Positions 34,971 to 42,312 of a stretch of 64,000 bases of DNA are shown here, in pieces (position 1 is the stretch's first letter; every line of letters starts with the position of its first letter). Source of the DNA: a virus. Made by a program: the position numbers and the translations under genes. The notes under the pieces are model-generated. The model was not told the origin of the DNA, did not search any database, and saw only the letters and a list, made by a program, of their open reading frames with translations. The stretch is from IMG/VR virus record IMGVR_UViG_3300025634_000001, positions 41,738 to 105,737 of that record; one strand, given 5' to 3'.

Positions 34971-35138
34971 GTGGCCGTCGTTTTCAAGGCCCCGAACCGC
35001 GTCCAGGAACTGGCGCCCCCGCACCGCAAGGGGACAGTCAGGCACGTGGCAGGCACAGGCTCGAACGCCACCGTGACCGTCAACCTCGACGGACGCGCCC
35101 CCACGTCGTTCCGTCCCGCGCAGCTGAAGCTCATCTGA
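34971..35138 (+). CDS. small conserved-looking protein, 55 aa
   Basis: GTG start 13 bases after the minor tail stop, preceded by GGGGGTGA. The peptide (APNRVQELAPPHRKGTVRHV, then ATVTVNLDGR and FRPAQLKLI) reads as a tiny beta barrel. It lies in the run of overlapping genes leading into the lysis region. Function unknown. Confidence 0.5.
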   Translation: MAVVFKAPNRVQELAPPHRKGTVRHVAGTGSNATVTVNLDGRAPTSFRPAQLKLI

Positions 35139-35178
35139 CCCGCAGGCAGTACGCCCGCACTGCATGAAGGGGGGCGTA

Positions 35179-35451
35179 TTGACATCTGGGGAAGCACTGG
35201 CCATCGGCATCCCGCTGATCGTCTTCATCCTCGGGGGCATCGCGACCGGTATCACGATGCTGGTCAAAGGGTCCGCCTACATGGCCAGGAGCGCGGTGGC
35301 GCAGGAGTCCACGGCCACGTCGAACGCCGAGATCAACGAGACGCTGAAGGCGTACATGGCGAGCAATGACGCGCGAGTCAACGACCTGGACCGCCGGGTG
35401 TACCTGATCGAGGACTGGCGCGACCGGGACCGGGAGAGGGGGCACCTGTGA
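35179..35451 (+). CDS. membrane protein with coiled coil, holin-like, 90 aa
   Basis: One transmembrane segment (LAIGIPLIVFILGGIATGI) at the N-terminus is followed by a charged coiled coil (NEINETLKAY-type, then VYLIEDWRDRDRERG). This layout is common in actinophage lysis cassettes. TTG at 35179 is preferred because AAGGGGGG lies 5-10 bases before it; an ATG five codons upstream (35164) has no ribosome site. The stop overlaps the next start (GTGA). Confidence 0.6.
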   Translation: MTSGEALAIGIPLIVFILGGIATGITMLVKGSAYMARSAVAQESTATSNAEINETLKAYMASNDARVNDLDRRVYLIEDWRDRDRERGHL

Positions 35452-35696
35452 ACGTCATCAGGAGACGCGCTGTCGTCCTCGGCTCCGCCGCCTTCGCCGC
35501 TGTCGTCCTGACCGTGACCGCGTGCATCGGCGGGTCCTACGTCGTGGCCCTGAATGCCCTGCACAATCACAACAACCTGTCCGTGAAGCAAGCCTGCGCG
35601 CACTGGGGCTGGATCTATCAGGCCACCGCGCATGACGGGACACCTGTGCTGCATGCCGCGGTGAAACGGACCCTCGCCCAGCTGGACTGCAAGTGA
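35448..35696 (+). CDS. small membrane-anchored protein, 82 aa
   Basis: A basic N-terminus (MNVIRRR) and one hydrophobic segment (VVLGSAAFAAVVLTVTACI) are followed by a short outside domain with cysteines (KQACAHWGW, LAQLDCK). It overlaps both neighbours by 4 bases. Likely part of the lysis cassette (holin partner or spanin-like), by position only. Confidence 0.55.
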   Translation: MNVIRRRAVVLGSAAFAAVVLTVTACIGGSYVVALNALHNHNNLSVKQACAHWGWIYQATAHDGTPVLHAAVKRTLAQLDCK

Positions 35697-36031
35697 CCGG
35701 GCACGGTGCCGACGACCGGCACAGGCGGCAGCGGAAGACCGGGGTGCTCCTCGTCGCCGCGGGGATCGTCCTGCTCGGCGGGATCATCGCCGGGAACTAC
35801 TACCTGACCATCGGGGTAGCGACCCGCACTGCCACCGCGCAGCAGCGGGCAGGGGTCGTTCTCGGCGAGCGGCTGTGCACGACGTTCGGGAGACTCGCGG
35901 CGCTGAAGCCGCCACCCGGAAACCCTGCCGTTAACCCCAGCCGGGCGTACGAGCAAGAAGAACACGCGACCCTTGACCAGCTCGGCACTGACCTCGGCTG
36001 CAAAGTTACCGGACCCCGGAAAGGCAAGTGA
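35693..36031 (+). CDS. small membrane-anchored protein, 112 aa
   Basis: A basic start (DRHRRQRKTG), one transmembrane helix (VLLVAAGIVLLGGIIAGNYY) and an external domain with two cysteines (GERLCTTFGRL, DLGCKV). It resembles the preceding gene product in plan, with a CxnC pair in the external part, and is coupled to it by GTGA overlap. Lysis role inferred. Confidence 0.55.
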   Translation: MTGHGADDRHRRQRKTGVLLVAAGIVLLGGIIAGNYYLTIGVATRTATAQQRAGVVLGERLCTTFGRLAALKPPPGNPAVNPSRAYEQEEHATLDQLGTDLGCKVTGPRKGK

Positions 36032-36035
36032 CCTA

Positions 36036-36197
36036 ATGATCTTCATCTCTGCTCTCGCGTTTGCTGTTGCCCTGATCCTCGACTTGGCCGGGGTCAGTAA
36101 GGGTCACGTCGACCCGGTGACATTCATGCTCGCGGGCCTGCTGTTCCTCGCGCTCGCCGGCTGCCCGTGGGGCTGGCTGCCGCGCCGCACGCCGTAG
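36036..36197 (+). CDS. two-helix membrane protein, 53 aa
   Basis: Two hydrophobic segments (FISALAFAVALILDLAGV and FMLAGLLFLALAGCPWG) separated by a short polar loop; both the size and topology fit a class II-type holin. ATG 4 bases after the previous stop. Likely holin candidate. Confidence 0.55.
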   Translation: MIFISALAFAVALILDLAGVSKGHVDPVTFMLAGLLFLALAGCPWGWLPRRTP

Positions 36198-36238
36198 CCG
36201 CGGTCGTCGCTGTCCTGCCTCCCGGGGGGTGCTGCCTG

Positions 36239-36580
36239 ATGTGGTGGTGGCACGCCTTCCAGCACTGGCTCGCCTATCACACGGGCAGCCTCAACGAGCC
36301 GGGGGTCGCGCCGGGAGGCGCATTCTGGGGCGGTATCGCGTCCGACCTCGGCGAAGTGACGCTGGTCGGCGGGATGATCGCGATCTACCGCAAGCACGCG
36401 TGCCATACAAGGTGGTGCCTGCGGTTCGGCCGCCACGACTTCACCGACGAGGCGACCAAGATCACCTATCGTCTTTGCCGCCGTTGCCATCCCGCGCATC
36501 CGGGGCGCCCGCTCACCAAGCTCCACATTGCCCTTATCCATCAGCGGAACCAAGGAGGCCACCGTGACGCGCAGAACTGA
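36239..36580 (+). CDS. actinophage lysis-region membrane protein, 113 aa
   Basis: The block AFWGGIASDLGEVTLVGGMI followed by YRKHACHTRWCLRFGRH is a signature of a widespread small protein in actinophage lysis cassettes. It has one or two membrane segments and a Cys/His-rich cytoplasmic end (CRRCHPAHPG). The ATG at 36239 matches family starts. Function not established. Confidence 0.6.
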   Translation: MWWWHAFQHWLAYHTGSLNEPGVAPGGAFWGGIASDLGEVTLVGGMIAIYRKHACHTRWCLRFGRHDFTDEATKITYRLCRRCHPAHPGRPLTKLHIALIHQRNQGGHRDAQN

Positions 36581-36836
36581 CCAGTCCGACCGCATCGAGG
36601 CGTCCCTGGATCGCGTCGAGGGGGCGCTGTCCAGGATCGCGGATGCGCTGAACCCCGCCACGGCGGGCGGCGTGGCTGCCGTCGCCGCCGACGCTAAGGA
36701 TGCCCGCGCTGAGGCGTCAGCGGCACGGACCGAGATGACCGCGCTCCGCGAGCTCATGACGACGCTGGCGGCCCGCCCATCGCCGCAGACGGTCATGACG
36801 CCCTCGGCGAAGACCCGCAAGGGGGCGGGGGCGTGA
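36564..36836 (+). CDS. coiled-coil protein, 90 aa
   Basis: GTG after AAGGAGGCC. The sequence (DQSDRIEASLDRVEGALSRI, then ARTEMTALRELMTTLAA) predicts a helical coiled coil with a basic tail. It overlaps both neighbours (17 and 4 bases). Function unknown. Confidence 0.55.
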   Translation: MTRRTDQSDRIEASLDRVEGALSRIADALNPATAGGVAAVAADAKDARAEASAARTEMTALRELMTTLAARPSPQTVMTPSAKTRKGAGA

Positions 36837-36946
36837 ACGGGTTCTGCTTCAGGTGCGGCGCCTTCGGGCTGCTCGGCCGGGCTACGGCATGGTGCGGCAA
36901 ATGCACGGACCGGTGGCACCGGGACCGCCAGCGAGGACCGCGATGA
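36833..36946 (+). CDS. zinc-ribbon mini-protein, 37 aa
   Basis: GTG overlaps the previous stop (GTGA) and its stop overlaps the endolysin start (ATGA). The peptide has two CxxC knuckles (FCFRCGAF and WCGKCTDR), enough for one zinc. The double coupling supports real translation. Role unknown. Confidence 0.5.
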   Translation: MNGFCFRCGAFGLLGRATAWCGKCTDRWHRDRQRGPR

Positions 36947-37701
36947 CGCCGCTGAAGCTGTCCGTCGACTCCGAGGGACGCGTTCACGGCCCGCGCATCA
37001 CCTGGAACGACCCGTGGCCCTGCCGCAACGGGGACGCCGGGGGGATGAAGGTCCCGTCCGGGGTGCTCGGGATGCTTGTCCACACCCAGGTTGGCAACAA
37101 TCCGGGATCTGTCAGCTGGTTCAATAACAGCGCATCTCAGGCATCGGCACATTTCTGCGTGGCCCAAGATGGCTCGATCGTGCAGATGGGACCGGTCAAC
37201 GGGTGGAAGGCGTGGCATGCCGCCGAGGGCAATCCCCACTGGTTCGGCTGTGAGTTCGCCGACGACGGCAACCCCGCGAACCCGCTCACCGCATCGCAGG
37301 TCATCGCCGGGGCGCAGCTCCTCGAGCTGCTGTCGCGGCCCGATGTCGGCCGGTTCCCCCTCCAGATGAGCAACTCGCCGAGCACCGAGGGGCTCGGCTG
37401 GCACGGGATGGGCGGCGTCGCGTTCGGCGGCCACTTCGACTGCCCCGGCGACACCCGCAAAGCCCAGCGACCGCGGATCATCGCGCTGGCCGCGGCCATC
37501 CGGGCGGGCGGATCGCAGGCGGGACCGTTCCGGCACACCGCGCCGGGCGGGAAGACGCTCGGCGAGATAGCAGCCGCGCGCAGTACGACGCCGGAGCACG
37601 TCTTCGGCGTGTCCGCGAAGGCCTACACCGCCGCGGACGTGGCCGTGATCGCCACGCTGCCGCTGCCGCCCGGTTTCCCGTATTACACATCCAGCCCCTG
37701 A
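36943..37701 (+). CDS. endolysin: N-acetylmuramoyl-L-alanine amidase (Amidase_2), 252 aa
   Basis: Cleaves the bond between muramic acid and the stem peptide. The zinc ligand histidine is in GMLVHTQVG; QASAHFCVAQDGSIVQM is the typical second block, and HGMGGVAFGGHFDCPGD supplies the remaining ligands (His and Cys). The C-terminal 60 residues (KTLGEIAAARSTTPEHVFGV) look like a LysM-type wall-binding module. ATG overlaps the preceding stop. Confidence 0.85.
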   Translation: MTPLKLSVDSEGRVHGPRITWNDPWPCRNGDAGGMKVPSGVLGMLVHTQVGNNPGSVSWFNNSASQASAHFCVAQDGSIVQMGPVNGWKAWHAAEGNPHWFGCEFADDGNPANPLTASQVIAGAQLLELLSRPDVGRFPLQMSNSPSTEGLGWHGMGGVAFGGHFDCPGDTRKAQRPRIIALAAAIRAGGSQAGPFRHTAPGGKTLGEIAAARSTTPEHVFGVSAKAYTAADVAVIATLPLPPGFPYYTSSP

Positions 37702-37713
37702 TCGGAGCCCGTC

Positions 37714-38577
37714 TTGACCCTGAAGCTAGGCCGCCTTCCCGGCCAGATCCCGGCGGGACTGCGGGACCTCACCTTCTACTCGGCCGGGCCGCTCCCGAAG
37801 CCGCCGCCGAGCGTGACCATCCCCGCCGTCCCAGCGTGGGGCATGGACGGCAACGACGTCTACGGAGACTGTGGCGTTGCCGGGATCACCCACGGCTTCC
37901 AGGCCGCCGCAGCGGACACCCGCGAGACCGAAGCGTTCCCGCCCGCCGCCGAGGTCATCAGCTACTACCTGAAGTACACGGGCGGCCAGGACTCCGGTGT
38001 CGTCCTCTCTCAGTTCCTCGCCTACGTCCGTGCGCACGGGTTCTACGGCCACTCGGTAGCCGCCTACGCCCCCGTCGCCGTCCACGACGTGCCGACTCTC
38101 CAGTTCTGCATCGACGCCTACGACTTCGCCTATGTGGGCATCACGGTCACCCAGGGCATGATGGACGCCGCCCAGGGCCCCGGGCCGTGGACATGGACTG
38201 CTGAGGACGCCGCAGGTGCCGAGATCGGCGGGCACTGCATCATCCTCGTGGCCTACGACAGCCAGTGGCTCTACGGCGTCACCTGGGGCCAGGTCGTCCG
38301 CATCGCCTACCCGGCCTGGCACCGGATGAGCGACGAGGCGTGGGCGGTCCTGCCGGGTGAGATCCGCACCGCGGGTACTGACGGCCACGGGATCAACATC
38401 GCCGCGCTGAACGCCGACATGCCCCGCCTCGACGGGACCGCAGGCCAGCCCGCAGCCGGCCCGGCCGGGCATGAGGGCCTTCTGGGTGAGCTCGCCGCCG
38501 CTGTCCGGGACGTGGCCGCAAGCACCGAGAAGGACGTCACGGAACTCCTTTCCTTCCTCGCATCGAAGGGGCTCTAG
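37714..38577 (+). CDS. papain-like / C39-like cysteine protein, 287 aa
   Basis: Has a cysteine-protease layout: GNDVYGDCGVAGITHGF (Cys in the helix start), GGHCIILVAYD (His) and VTWGQVV (downstream polar residue). Actinophages often carry such a protein beside the amidase; it may be a second lysin (peptidase) or a virion-associated protein. The last 40 residues are a helical tail. TTG start, 12 bases after the endolysin stop. Confidence 0.6.
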   Translation: MTLKLGRLPGQIPAGLRDLTFYSAGPLPKPPPSVTIPAVPAWGMDGNDVYGDCGVAGITHGFQAAAADTRETEAFPPAAEVISYYLKYTGGQDSGVVLSQFLAYVRAHGFYGHSVAAYAPVAVHDVPTLQFCIDAYDFAYVGITVTQGMMDAAQGPGPWTWTAEDAAGAEIGGHCIILVAYDSQWLYGVTWGQVVRIAYPAWHRMSDEAWAVLPGEIRTAGTDGHGINIAALNADMPRLDGTAGQPAAGPAGHEGLLGELAAAVRDVAASTEKDVTELLSFLASKGL

Positions 38578-38579
38578 CC

Positions 38580-38843
38580 ATGTCCCATGCCGCAGACCCC
38601 GGCATCGCCGCCCACATCGAGCACTGGCTGCAGCAGCACGTAGCCCCCGACATCACCCGCCTCAAGGCCGACGTGTCAAAGGTCCGGGCGCTGCTCCCCG
38701 AACTCCAGGTGCTCGCTAACACCGTCGTGACGCTGGCTAAGGCCTCTGACGTCCCCGAGGTCGCGGTGATCGCGGAGGACGCGGTGAAAGCCGCTGAGGT
38801 CATCGCGGAGATCGCGACGGCACTGGCGGCGGCAGGGATGTAG
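38580..38843 (+). CDS. helical protein, 87 aa
   Basis: Entirely helical and alanine/valine-rich (IEHWLQQHVAPDITRLKADV, then AEDAVKAAEVIAEIATALAA). It starts 2 bases after the cysteine-protein stop. In tone it resembles the 117-aa helical protein at 40299, from which it is separated by the TnpB insertion. Function unknown. Confidence 0.55.
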   Translation: MSHAADPGIAAHIEHWLQQHVAPDITRLKADVSKVRALLPELQVLANTVVTLAKASDVPEVAVIAEDAVKAAEVIAEIATALAAAGM

Positions 38844-39001
38844 GTCTCGCTCCCGCGCGGCTGAGGGGGCCGCTGGTGAATACGTCCGGGCAGGCGGGAT
38901 GGCCCGGCGGTAGGTAACGGCGGCCACGAGCAGAAAGGCGGCCAGCCGGCGATGCAAGGATTTTTTCGTGACTCCTCCTGCGGATTGAGTCCGCAGGATT
39001 C
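38844..39001 (-). ncRNA. putative omega (right-end) RNA region downstream of tnpB
   Basis: TnpB nucleases use a guide RNA copied from the 3' end of their gene and the element's right end. The 158 bases after the tnpB stop contain no gene and hold, on the tnpB strand, a perfect 9-bp hairpin (38976-38998, 5-base loop) and further GC-rich inverted arms (CCGGGC/GCCCGG). The exact right end and guide boundary could not be determined. Confidence 0.45.
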
Positions 39002-40246
39002 TCAGGCAGCTATCGCCTGACGGGCAAGCCCTGCCCGCAAGATGTTGATGGCCGCGTTCACGTCCGCGTGGGCCTCGTGGCCGCACGACAGGCACCGGAA
39101 AACGGCCTGGCTTGCACGGTTCCCCTTGGCGACGTGCCCGCACTGAGCGCATCGCTGCGAGGTGTTCTGGGGGTTTACTGCGACTACCGTCCGTCCGGCC
39201 CATTCTGCCTTGGCGGCGAGTATCCGCAGGAAGTTACCCCATCCCGCATCCTTGATGGATCTGTTCAGCCCAGCTTTGGCCGCCGCGCCGTTTGGCTCGA
39301 ACGTGCCGTCACCAACCGGCCGCGGTTTCGGTCGGCGGGTCATGTTCGCGATCTTCAATGCTTCATGCACGATCACGTCATGGTCACGGACGAGAGCCAG
39401 CGCGGTCTTATGGGCATGGTCGAGGCGCTGGCGGCGTGCCTTGCCGTACAGTGCCGCAACCCGCCGGGTGGCCTTGCGCCTGCGATTGCTTCCTAGTTTC
39501 TTGCGGGAGTGCTTCCGGTTGGCGGCGGCAAGACGTTCAGTGATGGCGGCATGCGGGCGCGGGTTCGGGACGTGCTTCCCGTCGCTGGTCGTCAGGAACG
39601 ACATCACGCCTAGGTCGATGCCGACGACCGCGCCAGTCGGCGCCAGTGCCTCAACCGGCACGTCATCGCAAGTCAGGATCACGTACCAGCGACCAAGCTC
39701 ACGTCTTACCGTGATCCTCTTGACGATGCCCCTGACCGGGCGGTGCTGGTGTACGCGGACGTGGCCGATGCCCTGAAGCTTCACGCGGGTCACGGTCGGA
39801 TGCGGGACAGAATCCCAGAGGCATGCATGGCCATTCTCCGGCCACTCGATGGAGTTCCACCGACCCCGCCCCTTGAAGCGAGGATGGCCGGGTACCTCGC
39901 CTGCCTTGACGCGACGGAAGAAGCCTAGGAACGCATCGTCAAGGCGACGGAGAGTTTCCTGCTCGCAACTGTAGGCCCACCGGGTGAACCGCTCCGGGGC
40001 GGCGGCACGGATCTCCTTCAGCTGTGCCGCCTGTGTGCTGTAGAAGATGCGGCGTTTCCCCATCCGCCATGCCTCAACGCGTTCCTCAAGCGCGGCGTTA
40101 TATAGCTCGCGGGTGTCCTCAAGGCACGCCTCGAACGCGGCTATCTGCTTAGCAGTCGGCCGCAGAAGGAACCTATAGTTGCGATACAACCTGCACCGGG
40201 TCTCAGTAGTCGGTGTGGGTTCAGGCCCGGTTCGGTGGTTGCACAT
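39002..40246 (-). mobile_element. tnpB: IS200/IS605-type TnpB RNA-guided nuclease, 414 aa
   Basis: The RuvC triad is present: D211 (VVGIDLGV), E295 (VIVHEALKI), D395 (AHADVNAA). A four-cysteine zinc finger (C366, C369, C385, C388: RCAQCGH, RCLSCGH) lies between the last two. The N-terminus (YRNYRFLLRPTAKQIAAFE) is the usual WED start. No TnpA transposase gene is nearby, so this is a stand-alone copy that moved with help in trans or was fixed. It separates two small helical-protein genes, antisense to the late region. Confidence 0.85.
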
Positions 40247-40298
40247 CGGCCGGGCCGCTTTATGTCGAACAGTCTAGCGGACTTAGACCACGACATGC

Positions 40299-40652
40299 AT
40301 GAGTGCCACGCTGAAAGGTGGCGAAAAATTGAACGGCTTTTTCCACCCGGAAGTCCTCCGGGTGCTCGACAGGATCGACGCGCAGCTCTGCGCAATCAAC
40401 GAGAAACTGGAGAACATCATCATGTCTCAATCGGATATCGATGCTGCCGTGGCGACCGACACGGCGCTGCTGGCCGACCTGACCACCCAGACCGCCGCGA
40501 TCGCCGCCGCGCAGGCCGCGTTCGCCGCGGAGATCGCCACCCTGCAGGGCCAGGGCGTGGACACGTCCGCGCTGGACGCCATCAACGCTCAGCTGGCCGC
40601 CGCTCAGGCGCCTCTGGACGCTGCGGTGACCGCGCTGACCGCTGCGAGCTAG
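40299..40652 (+). CDS. helical protein at the end of the late region, 117 aa
   Basis: GTG at 40299 gives a coiled-coil product (VLRVLDRIDAQLCAINEKLE, then alanine-rich repeats). An internal ATG at 40422, preceded by GGAGAAC, would give a 76-aa form starting MSQSDIDAAVA, which resembles short actinophage proteins; either may be made. It is the last rightward gene before the terminator at 40682. Confidence 0.55.
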   Translation: MSATLKGGEKLNGFFHPEVLRVLDRIDAQLCAINEKLENIIMSQSDIDAAVATDTALLADLTTQTAAIAAAQAAFAAEIATLQGQGVDTSALDAINAQLAAAQAPLDAAVTALTAAS

Positions 40653-40681
40653 CCGGTAGGCTACCGCCCAGGTAAACGGGA

Positions 40682-40720
40682 AGCAGCGCGCCTCGTCTTC
40701 GGACGGGGCGCGCTGCTTTT
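40682..40720 (+). terminator. intrinsic terminator ending the late region
   Basis: AGCAGCGCGCC (40682-40692) pairs with GGCGCGCTGCT (40707-40717), followed by TTT. It lies between the last rightward gene and the oppositely oriented secreted-protein gene. Confidence 0.85.
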
Positions 40721-40734
40721 GCGTTGGGGCGGGA

Positions 40735-41403
40735 CTAGCCGGCGATATTGCCATCCCCGGCCGAGTCGCCGTAGTTGTTGTTATAGCCATCCGTCCACTG
40801 CTGGTACTGCTCGCTGGCGACAGGGACGACGAAGCGGCCGAACACCCGGTAGGAGATCGTCGTCACCGTCACGCCGTAGTGCCACGACCAGTCCCCGATG
40901 CCGATACCGCCGAAGGTGGTCCCGTGCGGGAACGCCAGCTCATACCACGTCGAGGTACTGTCGGCCGGGTCGGCACCGTGATCGTTCTCGCTGTAGGCGA
41001 CACCCGCATTGAACGCCGCGCTCGGCAGCTCGGACGCAGTGAACGAGAAATCGGCGTAACCCGCCATCTGCCCGGTGACCCTGGACTTGATCACGTCGCC
41101 GGCGTAGGAGCCGCCCTGGTTCGGGGTCGGCGCTCCCTTGACCGTCGTGAAGGTGCCGATGTCGCCGAGCGTCGCGGTGAAGGTGTAGGCGCCGGGCGAG
41201 CCGCCAGTCAGGGTGACCGTCAGGCTCCGGGTCATGGTGTCGTCAGCCCAGGTGTCCGGGTTACCGTTCCCGCCGTCAGGGCGGTCGGTGACAAAGGTCA
41301 GCGCGTGCCACGACGGCTGACGGGCAGCGGCGTTCGCGATGCCGCCTGACGTCAGCAGCGCTGCGGCTGCGGCAACCGCGATGGCTGCGGCTTTGATGCT
41401 CAT
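40735..41403 (-). CDS. secreted protein, 222 aa
   Basis: Starts at the ATG preceded by GAGGAGA. Residues 1-27 are a typical signal peptide (MSIKAAAIAVAAAAALLTSG, cleavage after ANA). The mature part is beta-rich with many aromatic residues (GDWSWHYGVTVTTISYRVFG) and no recognised catalytic motif. A secreted protein outside the lysis genes suggests a lysogenic-conversion (moron) gene. It is convergent with the late region. Confidence 0.65.
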   Translation of the reverse strand: MSIKAAAIAVAAAAALLTSGGIANAAARQPSWHALTFVTDRPDGGNGNPDTWADDTMTRSLTVTLTGGSPGAYTFTATLGDIGTFTTVKGAPTPNQGGSYAGDVIKSRVTGQMAGYADFSFTASELPSAAFNAGVAYSENDHGADPADSTSTWYELAFPHGTTFGGIGIGDWSWHYGVTVTTISYRVFGRFVVPVASEQYQQWTDGYNNNYGDSAGDGNIAG

Positions 41404-41557
41404 TACGTTGTCTCCTCGTTGAGTGTTCAATCGGTTGCTGTGGGGTATTTAGGCAGTGATCGCACCGTTACCGCTCGCGCTCCCGGTTACAGCCGGCGAG
41501 CACCCCCGCCAAGCCCGGCCGCGCCGATCCCCCCCAGGCGCGGCCGGGCCCCAGGGG

Positions 41558-41998
41558 TCAGGCGACCTTGCTGAGCACCTCGCCGTGCAGCGCGAGCCCC
41601 GCTTTTGCGAGTGCCAGGCGGACCTCATCGACCTGCGGCCGGCTGAAACCCAGATCATCCAGGTCGAGAGCGGACAGGCCCTTCAGCTTGCCGACCGTAT
41701 TGAAGCCCGCGGTCTCCAGGCGCCGCTGGATGGTCACCGCCGGGCCGGTCCGGAAGGCAGGCCACAGGGACGTCAGGGACGCGTCGAGGGGATCGGGGGC
41801 GCCGGGGGCGGGTGTGCCGGCGAGGAGCGCGCGGACCTCGGCCTCCTTGTAACGTCGATGTCCCCCAAGTGTCCTTATTGTTGACAGTTTGCCCGCTTTA
41901 GCCCATCTTGTCACGGTCTTCGGATCAACTCTGAACATCTGGGCTACTTCGGACGGCGTGAGTAGATTGTCTGTTTCGATTGGCGTCCTGGCACTCAT
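41558..41998 (-). CDS. BldC-like DNA-binding protein with C-terminal alpha-CTD-like domain, 146 aa
   Basis: Residues 10-62 match BldC closely (LLTPSEVAQMFRVDPKTVTR, TLGGHRRYKEAEVRALL); BldC is a MerR-related winged-helix regulator of Streptomyces development that binds direct repeats. Residues 85-140 (LETAGFNTVGKLKGLSALDL, FSRPQVDEVRLALAKAGLAL) resemble the helix-hairpin-helix DNA-binding domain of the RNA polymerase alpha subunit C-terminus. The fusion is unusual. It may control its own gene and the flanking secreted-protein genes. ATG follows GGGAGGG. Confidence 0.7.
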   Translation of the reverse strand: MSARTPIETDNLLTPSEVAQMFRVDPKTVTRWAKAGKLSTIRTLGGHRRYKEAEVRALLAGTPAPGAPDPLDASLTSLWPAFRTGPAVTIQRRLETAGFNTVGKLKGLSALDLDDLGFSRPQVDEVRLALAKAGLALHGEVLSKVA

Positions 41999-42052
41999 CT
42001 TGCTACCCTCCCATTAGGTCCGCTGGCCTCCTGACCAGCGGTGATGTACCCT

Positions 42053-42079
42053 TATTGCGGTAAAGGGCGGCTATTGCGG
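42053..42079. promoter_or_regulatory. direct repeats upstream of the BldC-like gene
   Basis: TATTGCGG occurs at 42053-42060 and 42072-42079, 19 bases apart, 55 bases before the BldC-like start. BldC-family proteins bind head-to-tail direct repeats, so these could be autoregulatory sites; inferred. The rest of the 314-base gap (41999-42312) holds only the hairpin at 42100 and no gene. Confidence 0.4.
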
Positions 42080-42099
42080 ATAACCGCCTGACTGCTTCA

Positions 42100-42135
42100 C
42101 CCCGTCCGGCCTCCCCAGGTCGGGCGGGGCTTTTT
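42100..42135 (+). terminator. intrinsic terminator on the + strand
   Basis: A 13-bp stem with two G-T pairs (CCCCGTCCGGCCT / AGGTCGGGCGGGG), loop CCCC, then CTTTTTC. No rightward gene precedes it within 1.4 kb, so it ends either an antisense transcript or a small RNA starting near 42050. Confidence 0.6.
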
Positions 42136-42312
42136 CATGCCCGGAGCCGGGCGGCCCCAGGAGTAAACGGTTCCCTGGGACCACCCGGCATCCGGTATCG
42201 CGGTGACGCAGGCGATCTAAAATCCCTCAACGACAAAGAGGGCCGGGAACCGATCAGCCCGTTCCCATCGCCGGCGTTCTGATGTGGCTGCCCCACCGCG
42301 ACTAGCTACTTC

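Noticed and set aside
38976-38998. Hairpin after tnpB considered as an intrinsic terminator
   Set aside because: No T-run follows on either strand; it is better explained as an element-end or guide-RNA structure.
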